Source: a virus
Virus record (IMG/VR): IMGVR_UViG_3300048044_000115
Location: 1 to 22,311 of that record
DNA: 22,311 nt
Strand: one strand, 5' to 3'
Below, piece after piece: positions 7,120 through 13,662 of the stretch; position 1 is the first letter of the stretch; every line of letters begins with the position of its first letter. The notes under the pieces were generated by a model, which was not told the DNA's origin, ran no database searches, and worked only from the letters and a program-made list of their open reading frames with translations. The translations under genes and the position numbers were made by a program.

Positions 7120-7778
7120 CAGAATCCTCGCTGCGCTTCGGCGGCAAAGAACTGAGCCGGAGTAGGAACGGTAGCGAGAGCCAGATCATGCGAAACGCCC
7201 AGAGATGCCCGCTGCATTGCCGGCTCGTCCATGTATGGACGCACCTGCGCCAGCGTCACATGAACCTGCGTAGCCATGGCCGCCACCTGCGCCTTGGTGC
7301 TGATGCTCTGCACCAGTGCCAGAAGAGTGTTGGCGATGGTTGCGATCAGGTTGATGTTTCTGGTTGCCGTGGCCTGGCTTACGGGATTCGTGATCTTGGC
7401 CGCCGCCAGCAGCGCCGAGTTCGCATTCTGCTGAATCTGCACAACCAACGCCTGAAGCGTCTGGAGCGCGGTCTGGGTCGGGTTGGCAAGATAGTTCTGC
7501 GCGGCCAGCTCAAACTGCGGCCCGAAAGTGTTGAGAGCCAGGGTCATTGGCCCGAGCACTGCCACGGTCACCGGGTCGAGAGCTTCCACCGCCGCATTGA
7601 CGGTATCGGCTGTCGAGATGAAGACCGGCGCCCAGTTGACGATCTCCTGAGCCACAGTGACCCGTTGCTGCTGTGTGCATCCGGCTGTATTCAGAGCAGC
7701 CAGAGACAGAATCATGGTCGCCAGAGCCATGGGCATCACTACCGCCCAACGACGAAGTTGCGATTGCGGGTTTTGCAT
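7119..7778 (-). CDS. Putative phage lipoprotein, helical (219 aa)
   Basis: The N-terminus has basic residues (QLRRW), a hydrophobic stretch and a TAGC sequence with C34, so it looks like a lipoprotein signal with a weak lipobox. The mature part is almost entirely Ala/Gln/Thr/Leu/Val helices (for example PTQTALQTLQALVVQIQQNA) and resembles a long coiled-coil bundle. This fits an envelope-anchored protein. In a lysis region the candidates are an outer-membrane spanin-like protein or a superinfection-exclusion lipoprotein. No close family is recognised. A strong ribosome site (AGGAGAG) precedes the ATG at 7778. Confidence 0.55.
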   Translation of the reverse strand: MQNPQSQLRRWAVVMPMALATMILSLAALNTAGCTQQQRVTVAQEIVNWAPVFISTADTVNAAVEALDPVTVAVLGPMTLALNTFGPQFELAAQNYLANPTQTALQTLQALVVQIQQNANSALLAAAKITNPVSQATATRNINLIATIANTLLALVQSISTKAQVAAMATQVHVTLAQVRPYMDEPAMQRASLGVSHDLALATVPTPAQFFAAEAQRGF

Positions 7779-7806
7779 ATATCTCTCCTCTTCAACGGTT
7801 GACGGG

Positions 7807-7986
7807 TTAAATGCTTTGCGCCGCGTTGAGCGCGGCGCAGATCTTGGTTGCGAGAACTTCAGCGTCCGGCGCCCATGCGGCTATCTGCACAATTGCGAAG
7901 TTCGGGTCGTCACTCCATTGCGTATCAGAGATGAGCCAATAGCGCTCGCCATGTGGCACCGGCGGGATGAGCTCGTAGCGCTTCAA
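7807..7986 (-). CDS. Small hypothetical protein downstream of lysozyme (59 aa)
   Basis: A 59-codon gene that I start at the TTG overlapping the lysozyme stop (TTGA at 7983-7986). Product: LKRYELIPPVPHGERYWLIS, then a QWSDDPNFAIVQIAAWAPDA stretch and a helix ending LNAAQSI. The frame is also open upstream as far as 8085, but that part lies inside lysozyme and is low-complexity Gly/Ser/Arg, typical of a shadow. No function is recognised. It is probably part of the lysis segment. Confidence 0.5.
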   Translation of the reverse strand: MKRYELIPPVPHGERYWLISDTQWSDDPNFAIVQIAAWAPDAEVLATKICAALNAAQSI

Positions 7987-8438
7987 GCCGTCACCGTGCC
8001 TTTCCAGAGCGCCACTTCCTCTTTGCGTCGCGCCTCCAGATCGGCCAGCTCGACTTCCTTGCCGGCTTCCATGCCGTGATCCCAACGCAGCAACTGCCCG
8101 GCCGCATCGTCGTAGTGGCCGGCGTTCAAGTCTTTGAGCAGTGTGGAATTGCAGAGGCGCGTGGGGCCCAGGTTGAAAACGAAGTCCACCAGCGCGTCGA
8201 ACTGGCCTTGGGTCAACGGAACCTTGACCAGGTGCTCGACGGCCTCTTCGGCATCGTCCACGTCGCAGGCCAGCATATGCGCGGCCAGCCTCTCGTCCAC
8301 ACCGTCGGGAAAGCTGTCGGGATGCAATAGGCGGTGGCCCCAGCCGATGGTCGGAACGCCTCCCGTGTCCAGATAGACCCTTCCCCGGAAACCCTCGCTC
8401 CGCTTGAGCAACGCCATTCCCGCCGCGCTGAATTCCAT
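7983..8438 (-). CDS. Endolysin, GH24 (T4-type) lysozyme
   Basis: A 151-residue muramidase that cuts peptidoglycan to release phage. The catalytic triad is clear: E15 in LLKRSEGFRG, D24 in YLDTGG and T30 in PTIGWGH. The family's LTQGQFDALVDFVFNLGPT segment follows (about 75-93). There is no signal peptide or SAR anchor, so it must reach the periplasm through a holin. It is separated from the holin-like gene by six genes, unlike compact lysis cassettes. The start ATG at 8438 aligns with the usual GH24 N-terminus. Confidence 0.93.
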   Translation of the reverse strand: MEFSAAGMALLKRSEGFRGRVYLDTGGVPTIGWGHRLLHPDSFPDGVDERLAAHMLACDVDDAEEAVEHLVKVPLTQGQFDALVDFVFNLGPTRLCNSTLLKDLNAGHYDDAAGQLLRWDHGMEAGKEVELADLEARRKEEVALWKGTVTA

Positions 8439-8500
8439 CGTCGCCGCCTATTCCTTGATCCCTGGTCCCTGCTTTTGCTGCGTTGACGTTGGCGCCTGTC

Positions 8501-8728
8501 TCAGTCGGCGGGCGAGAAATCGACGTAGAACACCTTGCCGATGGCTAGTGTCGCAATCACTTCGGGCACGGTGACGGCCATGGTGATGGAGCCGCTGGGG
8601 GTTGACTTGGCGTAGCTGTTGTCTTCCGGTGTGTTGGAATAGAGCGCTGACAGCTCGATCTCGACGTAGGGATCGGCGGACTGAAAGTGCTTGTGGCTGC
8701 GGACGGTGAATTTTCCTCTGATGTTCAT
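8501..8728 (-). CDS. Small hypothetical phage protein (75 aa)
   Basis: A 75-residue protein, first gene of the leftward block. It looks mostly beta-strand: KFTVRSHKHFQ, YVEIELSALYSN, SGSITMAVTVPEVIATLAIGKVFYVDFSP. A GGGAG sequence lies 11 bases before the ATG, and the preceding region could hold the late promoter. The protein has no Cys and no membrane segment. A structural or regulatory role cannot be told from sequence. Confidence 0.55.
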   Translation of the reverse strand: MNIRGKFTVRSHKHFQSADPYVEIELSALYSNTPEDNSYAKSTPSGSITMAVTVPEVIATLAIGKVFYVDFSPAD

Positions 8729-8988
8729 GGTGGTGGGAAGCTCCCTCTTCCTTGTTTTTCGGAGGCCGGGGATTGGAGCGTGTTACCGCACTGCCTCCAA
8801 CCCCACGGACACTCGTCTGCTCTGGCTCTCCGCCTGTCTCCTTTCGGAATTTGGCGGTGCTTGCCGTTCAGGTTAGTGTGCAGAATAGAACGCGGCTTCG
8901 CCGCGTGATGGAAGAGGTGTTCAAGGTGCGATAGCTGGAATGATGCGCGTCGTGGTGAGCGGCGAAAAGGGGCTCGATGATTGCGGAA
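8729..8988. other. Intergenic region between late block and lysogeny genes, with hairpin at 8891-8905
   Basis: No convincing gene is seen in these 260 bases. A compact hairpin CGCGGC-TTC-GCCGCG lies at 8891-8905. Read on the minus strand it is followed by TTCTATTCTG, so it may end the repressor transcript before it enters the late genes. The promoter of the leftward late block is probably here, but I see no clear -35/-10 pair, as would be expected if a phage activator is needed. Confidence 0.4.
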
Positions 8989-9594
8989 TTAAAGCAACTT
9001 CAAAATATGATCCGGGCGCGTCTGCAACCAATTTCGGCACTGTGTGCGTAACTCTTCGGATACGGGGCGTCCAATCCGTTTACGCGGAGGAACGTCGAAA
9101 TCCATGATGGGCAAAACCGAGCATCCACACATCCAGCCGTTCGGTGGAAAGATGTCTTCCCAAATTGGATCATCCGGGCGAGCGATATATTGATCAAGCG
9201 ATGAATGCTTCTTGCAGTACTGGGACATACAGTCAAGCTGCCAATAAGGCAAATCGTCTTTCGACAACTCTCTGATCTGGTTATATCGATGAGACGCGTA
9301 AATATCCAAAACAACGCTAGTGAAGAGTATCTCTGGCCATTTTCTGGAATCCGAATGTGGCGTTGCGTACTCTTGCCAACTGGATATGCAGAATGGTGCA
9401 TCGGGCGTATTGCACCAACGCCGGAAATCTCGTTCCGTCTCGCCTTTCTTTGCGCTTTTAAGGATGTGCTGAGCAATTACCGGAACCGCATCGGCGCGAT
9501 AAATTCCATCCCAACGGAGAACCTGTTCCACCATCGACATTGCGTGCTGCCCCATGTCATAGTCGGTTTCTAAGTTGAAGTTAAATCCTGCCAT
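8989..9594 (-). CDS. Stand-alone phage Mu F / SPP1 gp7 minor-head domain protein, coupled to repressor
   Basis: A 201-residue protein whose second half (about 88-163) reads as the phage Mu F/SPP1 gp7 head-morphogenesis domain (PF04233). The stretch is LDIYASHRYNQIRELS, then YWQLDCMSQYCKKHSSLD with the C, C, H and D of the usual D..TC..H..LD motif. It ends DDPIWEDIFPPNGWMCGCSV, which matches the family's DP.W...PPNGW.CRC ending, with the Arg of CRC changed to Gly. It lacks the portal-side N-terminal half of a complete minor head protein. The true minor head gene is at the left window edge. The ATG at 9594 overlaps the repressor stop (TGATG), so it should be made in the lysogen. Codon use looks more AT-rich than in the structural genes. 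Role unknown; a decoy that disturbs head assembly of other phages is a hypothesis. Confidence 0.65.
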   Translation of the reverse strand: MAGFNFNLETDYDMGQHAMSMVEQVLRWDGIYRADAVPVIAQHILKSAKKGETERDFRRWCNTPDAPFCISSWQEYATPHSDSRKWPEILFTSVVLDIYASHRYNQIRELSKDDLPYWQLDCMSQYCKKHSSLDQYIARPDDPIWEDIFPPNGWMCGCSVLPIMDFDVPPRKRIGRPVSEELRTQCRNWLQTRPDHILKLL

Positions 9595-10127
9595 CACGTT
9601 CTCACTTTCCGGTTCGATGGACTTCGGGCCTCCTGGACTTTGGCTTCGATCTGTGAGGCTTCCAGATGCCCGTTCTCCCGCCAGCTATCGTACGCCCAGG
9701 CTAAAACATCCGCCCGAATCTTCGTTGAAAAATATCCGCCGGCTTTGTTCATCGCCCTTTCCACCGCTTCAAGCACCTGCGCCAGCAATTTCGCGTCCAC
9801 CCGTTCGCTCTTCTTTCGTCCCGTCGGCGATGGGGATACAGCTTGTAGCCCTTGAACCTCGAATCCAACGCGCTCTGAGGCGCGAGCTCTCCACCATGGG
9901 CGCTCTTCTTCTGGAACCAATTCCGCCAACCTGAGGAGATTTTTAGCTGATGGAATCGCCGGCTTCCTGCTCTTTTCCCATTTAGATACAGATACTTGTG
10001 TCACTCCGCAGAATTCCGCCAAGTCTATCTGTTTCAGACGTCTAGTGTCCCGCAATGCCTTAATTTTTTGGACTAGCGACTGCTCCGCATCGAGACAGAT
10101 ACCTGTGGTTATTTTTTCGCTTGACAT
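9594..10127 (-). CDS. XRE-family phage repressor (CI/c-like)
   Basis: A 177-residue protein with a helix-turn-helix at about residues 31-52 (LKQIDLAEFCGVTQVSVSKWEK), the classic XRE/lambda-repressor type. A Trp-rich linker and a C-terminal helical part (about 110-170) that may serve oligomerisation follow. No S24 peptidase motif is seen, so induction would not be by LexA-like self-cleavage. The start MSSEK at 10127 is chosen because the frame further upstream runs through the control region. It is divergent from the early operon, and its start codon overlaps the -35 box of the early promoter. One operator copy lies inside its own codons 6-10. It should keep the transposition genes off in the lysogen and regulate itself. 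Confidence 0.85.
   Translation of the reverse strand: MSSEKITTGICLDAEQSLVQKIKALRDTRRLKQIDLAEFCGVTQVSVSKWEKSRKPAIPSAKNLLRLAELVPEEERPWWRARASERVGFEVQGLQAVSPSPTGRKKSERVDAKLLAQVLEAVERAMNKAGGYFSTKIRADVLAWAYDSWRENGHLEASQIEAKVQEARSPSNRKVRT
10099..10112. promoter_or_regulatory. Operator O1, first copy of ATACCTGYGGTTAT direct repeat
   Basis: ATACCTGTGGTTAT is repeated with one mismatch at 10131-10144, start to start 32 bp (about three helical turns). Each copy is an imperfect palindrome. This copy lies within the first codons of the repressor gene, suitable for autoregulation. Binding by the adjacent XRE protein is inferred. Confidence 0.6.
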
Positions 10128-10149
10128 CACATACCTGCGGTTATATGGT
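10121..10149 (+). promoter_or_regulatory. Early promoter (TTGACA-17 bp-TATGGT)
   Basis: TTGACA at 10121-10126, a 17-base spacer and TATGGT at 10144-10149 form a near-consensus sigma-70 type promoter pointing into the transposition operon. Transcription would begin near 10156, leaving a leader of about 45 bases before the first ATG at 10202. The -35 box overlaps the repressor start codon on the other strand. Confidence 0.65.
10131..10144. promoter_or_regulatory. Operator O2, second copy, inside the early promoter
   Basis: ATACCTGCGGTTAT matches O1 at 13 of 14 positions. It fills the spacer between the -35 and -10 boxes of the rightward early promoter and overlaps the first base of the -10 box. 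A protein bound here would exclude RNA polymerase. Its complement also contains TATAAC, which could be part of the -10 of the repressor promoter. Confidence 0.6.
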
Positions 10150-10201
10150 GATCTGGAGGCAAACAGCGTATCGAAACCCGGTTCGCCTCTGGACAGGATA
10201 T

Positions 10202-10411
10202 ATGAACGCAAACACCTTTCGCACCAAGTTGACCCGCAATATTCAGAGCCGAGTGGCTCGACAGCTCGGACTCAGCCGCTCACATTTGTGCCTTGTGGCC
10301 AATGGCCTGCGGCAGTCTCGCCAGGTTGAGATCGCCTTGGCCAAGGAATATGCACGCATCGAACGCGAAGTGCAGCGGTTCGCGCGGAAGACAGAAAGGC
10401 GCGCAGCATGA
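10202..10411 (+). CDS. Small Cro/Ner-like HTH DNA-binding protein (69 aa)
   Basis: First gene of the early operon, 69 residues. A basic start (ANTFRTKLTRNIQSRV) leads into a helix-turn-helix ARQLGLSRSHLCLVANGLRQ (about 20-39) and a charged helical tail ending TERRAA. The place (directly after the early promoter, facing the repressor) and size match Ner of Mu or Cro of lambda, which shut down the early and repressor promoters. Start at 10202 with AGGA just upstream; the frame continues upstream only through the promoter. Its stop overlaps the next start (ATGA). Confidence 0.65.
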   Translation: MNANTFRTKLTRNIQSRVARQLGLSRSHLCLVANGLRQSRQVEIALAKEYARIEREVQRFARKTERRAA

Positions 10412-10827
10412 ACAAACGCCTCGTTCTCTTTTTCGCCGCCATCGGCCAAGCCTTCCGGCTTTTGATCTTGCCTGCATCTTTGCCGGGAGCATCTCCCGCA
10501 CAGCGTTCTGAGAATCACTGGGCAGATGGGACAGTCGCTGTCTCTTTGATACCGATGTTTATTGAGATGCAGAAGATAGGGGCAGTCTCGAACTTGGGGC
10601 AGGATGCGAGACTCGATGGGGTCTGTGGGCGCGTTGCTATAAGAATGAAGATCCCGGTCGGCGATGTGGTTGAGGTCGCTGGAGGACGCCGCCACTCTGA
10701 CAAAGTTCTAGTGGCCATCGAGGATGAAAGCAGAAAGACTCTCGCTAAAATAAAAGCCTTTTATGCCGCCCGCTCTGCAAATCCATCATGGAACGCAGCC
10801 GCCTCCAAGAAAACGGGCGCGAAATGA
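10408..10827 (+). CDS. Hypothetical early protein with hydrophobic N-terminus (139 aa)
   Basis: A 139-residue product with a hydrophobic N-terminal segment (LVLFFAAIGQAFRLLILPAS) that could be a signal or membrane anchor. A beta-rich middle follows (GRVAIRMKIPVGDVVEVAGG, then KVLVAIEDESRK), and then a basic helical tail ending TGAK. No family recognised. The ATG overlaps the previous stop, and its own stop overlaps the next ATG (ATGA). Placement between the Ner-like gene and the transposase marks it as accessory cargo; it may work with the membrane phosphatase two genes downstream. Confidence 0.6.
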   Translation: MNKRLVLFFAAIGQAFRLLILPASLPGASPAQRSENHWADGTVAVSLIPMFIEMQKIGAVSNLGQDARLDGVCGRVAIRMKIPVGDVVEVAGGRRHSDKVLVAIEDESRKTLAKIKAFYAARSANPSWNAAASKKTGAK

Positions 10828-10994
10828 AAACCCTCTCCGCACGCCTCACCGCTGTCTTCACGCGCGTCTTTCTCTGGCTGCGCGCAGATATGTACCGCAC
10901 GCTGCAGGACTGGCGCACATGGGAGTCCATAAAGGCTGAACTCAAAGCCATCGAGCGTCGCGAACGCGCGACGAAGATCGGGGGTGCGAAGTGA
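10824..10994 (+). CDS. Small basic hypothetical protein (56 aa)
   Basis: A 56-residue helical, basic protein: MKTLSARLTAVFTRVFLWLR, then DMYRTLQDWRTWESIKAELK, ending KIGGAK. The first 20 residues are amphipathic with aromatic residues and could lie on a membrane. The ATG overlaps the preceding TGA, and the TGA overlaps the GTG of the PAP2 gene. The last codons double as the ribosome site of that gene. No function recognised. Confidence 0.6.
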   Translation: MKTLSARLTAVFTRVFLWLRADMYRTLQDWRTWESIKAELKAIERRERATKIGGAK

Positions 10995-11806
10995 ACCCTT
11001 TTGCATCCTTCCTGACTATTTATCCGGGCGTTGCCGTGACCGCGCTAATCGTGCCTTTGCTGGCCGTGCGCTGGTTTCTCGCTCCCGCCGCGCGCAAACA
11101 GACAGAGTGGCTTTTCGTCGCCGCGCTGTTGATCGAACCCGCGGGAATCCTCTCGCAGCTCACGGCCAATTCGCTATCGCAGTTGCGTCCGCTCAAGTTG
11201 GACGCTTATATCTATCAGTTCGACCGCCTCTTCGGCTCGCCGAGCTTTCACCTGGGCCAGCTCGTGGCCGTGCATCTCTGGCTCAGAACTCTGGTCAGCG
11301 TGAGCTACGGGCTTTTGCCCATGGCCATGCTCGGCGCCTTCGCCGCCACGCTGCTGCTGCGCCCCGAGCGGGAAGCGATTCGCGTGGCGCAGACCTTCCT
11401 GCTGAACCTCTTCGCCGCGCTCCCGATCTATTTGCTCTTTCCCGTATGCGGCCCGGCGTTCGCGTTTCCATCTTTCCCGGCACTGCCGACGGCCGGCCTT
11501 GTTCCGCATCTTCTGGCCATCTCCGCCGCGCCCAACGGAGTGCCTTCCGTTCACATGTCCAGCGCTCTTTTGGTTTTGTGGTTCCTTCGCCGTTGGAACT
11601 GGGGCCGCGCCCTCGGCGGCGTCTACGCCGCGCTGATCGTCCTCGCCACCTTAGGGTCGGGCCAACACTACCTTTTCGATCTGATCTGCGCGGTGCCTTA
11701 CACCGCAGCGGTGGTTTGGGCCGTGGATAGATTTGCCGCGCGCTCAGCGGCCAGCCAACACACAGAAACCTTTCTTGACCAGCAATTGCAAGGGGCCGCT
11801 CTTTGA
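10991..11806 (+). CDS. PAP2-superfamily membrane phosphatase, Aur1/inositolphosphotransferase-like
   Basis: A 271-residue polytopic membrane protein with about six hydrophobic segments. Two of the three PAP2 signature motifs are visible: PSVHMSSALL with S186/H188 (about 185-194) and GSGQHYLFDLICAVP with H226/D230 (about 222-236). These carry the phosphate-binding and nucleophilic histidines. The first motif (KX6RP) is not clear, as in the Aur1-like PAP2 branch. A PVCGPAFAFP stretch (about 151-160) also fits that branch. Such enzymes hydrolyse or transfer phosphate from lipid phosphates (phosphatidic acid, undecaprenyl pyrophosphate, phosphoinositol). GTG start overlaps the upstream stop, with a GGGGGTG ribosome site. 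In a phage early operon directly before the transposase this is unexpected. It may alter the host envelope, for example against superinfection. Confidence 0.8.
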   Translation: MNPFASFLTIYPGVAVTALIVPLLAVRWFLAPAARKQTEWLFVAALLIEPAGILSQLTANSLSQLRPLKLDAYIYQFDRLFGSPSFHLGQLVAVHLWLRTLVSVSYGLLPMAMLGAFAATLLLRPEREAIRVAQTFLLNLFAALPIYLLFPVCGPAFAFPSFPALPTAGLVPHLLAISAAPNGVPSVHMSSALLVLWFLRRWNWGRALGGVYAALIVLATLGSGQHYLFDLICAVPYTAAVVWAVDRFAARSAASQHTETFLDQQLQGAAL

Positions 11807-13662
11807 GCACTCAACTCTCGATTTGCTTGCCGATGTCCGTGCCTGTTGCTTCGCCTCAGCGAATTTTGCTGCCCTCGCCGCGAGACCAGGAGCAAGCCTC
11901 CCAGCGGCTCGCCGTCGTGCAGCAGATTCTGGAATATCAACGCGATCCCGCGCGGTTTGGCCGTCTGCAACTGCGAGATGGAACGCCTGTCACGAGCGCG
12001 TCCCTGATGGTGGAGTACGCCGCCGAAGCGCACAGCATCTCCCGAGGCACGCTCTACAACTGGCTGCGCGCATACAAGGCAGGCGGCTTTGCGGCGCTGG
12101 CTGACCGTAAACGAAAAGACGCGCACACTTCAAGATTCTTCGAGGCCTATCCTCGGGCCGCGTGGCTCGCCGCATTTCTTTTTTTGGACCAGCGCATGTC
12201 CTGCCGCGTCGCCCACGAGAACATCGTGAGCAACCGCGAAATGATCGAAGTCCCCCAAGAAGATTTGCCTTCATACGAGACGGTGAGAGCGTGGTTAAAA
12301 TCCATGCCGCCGTCGCTCGTCGTCTATGCCCGTGAAGGCCGCAAAGCATACCAGGAACGCATGAGCCCCTATCTGACGCGCGGCTTCACCGACGTGTACG
12401 CCAACGCTGTGTGGGTTGGGGATCACATGATCCACGACGTGGAGTGCGCCAACGATTGCTTCTCGAATGTCGAGTGGGGTTCGCCGGTCCGCATACGGCT
12501 CACCGGATGGCTCGACTATCGCTCGCGGATGCCGATGGGCGCGAGCTGGTGCTGGGAAGGCAGCTCGCGCTCTATCGCCGCCGCCATGCGCCGCGGCATT
12601 ACGAAGTACGGCCCTCCCGAATGTGTCTACGTTGACAACGGCAAGGATTATCGCAAGGTGGGCAAAGGCGCGACCCCCGGCTACATGATGGAGTCGCCAC
12701 TGGCGCCGCAGGATTGGCGCAAGGCTGAGCTTGAGTCCATCGAGGCCACCGGCTTTCTGGCGCGCGTGGGGACTGCCTTAACGCATTGCGCGCCTTATCA
12801 CGGGCAGGCGAAGCACATAGAGCGCTTCTGGGGCACCGTCCACGAGCACTTCGATAAATGCTGGCCGACATACACCACAGGCAGCCCCTTCACGCGTCCC
12901 GATTCCACTTCACTCGCGATGATGGAACACCGCAAGCTGACCCGCCATGGCCGCGTTGCCGAGTCGAAGCATCCCAAGGCTTCAGTCTTCATCGGCGCCT
13001 GCCTGGCCTGGATGGAGGAATATGCGGATTCGCCTCACACGGGAATTGGCATGGACGGCGGGACACCGCGCCAGGTATTTGAAAACAATCTCAACCCCAA
13101 CCAGCGTCCCGCGCCCGATCCGGCGACACTCGCTCTTTTAATGGCGGAACACGAGCGCAGAATCGTTCAGGAATGTGCTGTTCGTTTGAACAATCGCCGC
13201 TACGTGCCCGCTGACCAGGCCGGCTTCGCCGCGCTGCACAACTTGAATCAGTGCGACATCCTGATCGCCTACGAGCCAGGCGCGCCGGAAGACGCCGCCG
13301 CGCTCGATCTCGACGGCAACTTTATCTGCGCCCTTCAAAGCGAGGAACTCGTGCGCTTCGCGCCCAGCGACCCGCACACACAGTCGCTGATCTCCGAGAG
13401 CATGAGGCAGCGCCGCCACCTGGAAAAGCAGACGCGCGAAGCGCTGGGCACAATCAGCCTGGTTGCGCGGCAAAATGGCGCGCTCTCGCCGCTGGAGCAA
13501 ATGGCCCGGCGGCTGCAACTCCCCGCCGATACCGATATTTCTGACGTAATTACCCAGCGCAATCCCCACCTCGCAAAACTGTCCCCTGACAATCAACCCT
13601 CGAACCGGCCAGCGACGCCGGCAGAGGCCGCACGCATCTTTTTGGAGAGACAGAAAGCATGA
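11803..13662 (+). CDS. A: MuA-like DDE transposase
   Basis: A 619-residue transposase that cuts and joins phage ends during integration and replicative transposition. An N-terminal HTH (ISRGTLYNWLRAYKAGGFAALADRKRK, about 79-105) is followed by the RNase H-fold catalytic core. Its triad is D207 (VWVGDHMIHDV), D278 (CVYVDNGKDYR) and E340 (GQAKHIERFWGTVHEHF). A Mu-type beta-barrel and C-terminal region follow (about 450-619), where MuB contact is expected. Length is close to MuA (663). TTG at 11803 is chosen because it overlaps the PAP2 stop (TTGA) with AAGGGG 7 bases upstream; an ATG at 11833 is the alternative. The stop overlaps the MuB start. Confidence 0.95.
   Translation: MSTQLSICLPMSVPVASPQRILLPSPRDQEQASQRLAVVQQILEYQRDPARFGRLQLRDGTPVTSASLMVEYAAEAHSISRGTLYNWLRAYKAGGFAALADRKRKDAHTSRFFEAYPRAAWLAAFLFLDQRMSCRVAHENIVSNREMIEVPQEDLPSYETVRAWLKSMPPSLVVYAREGRKAYQERMSPYLTRGFTDVYANAVWVGDHMIHDVECANDCFSNVEWGSPVRIRLTGWLDYRSRMPMGASWCWEGSSRSIAAAMRRGITKYGPPECVYVDNGKDYRKVGKGATPGYMMESPLAPQDWRKAELESIEATGFLARVGTALTHCAPYHGQAKHIERFWGTVHEHFDKCWPTYTTGSPFTRPDSTSLAMMEHRKLTRHGRVAESKHPKASVFIGACLAWMEEYADSPHTGIGMDGGTPRQVFENNLNPNQRPAPDPATLALLMAEHERRIVQECAVRLNNRRYVPADQAGFAALHNLNQCDILIAYEPGAPEDAAALDLDGNFICALQSEELVRFAPSDPHTQSLISESMRQRRHLEKQTREALGTISLVARQNGALSPLEQMARRLQLPADTDISDVITQRNPHLAKLSPDNQPSNRPATPAEAARIFLERQKA

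Noticed and set aside
8941-9108. Plus-strand frame of 55 codons starting MMRVVVSGEKG
   Set aside because: Mostly antisense to the minor-head domain gene, no good ribosome site and no motif.
10984-11730. Plus-strand open frame (248 codons) overlapping the PAP2 gene
   Set aside because: Arg/Ala-rich shifted frame; the PAP2 frame has motifs and start/stop coupling.
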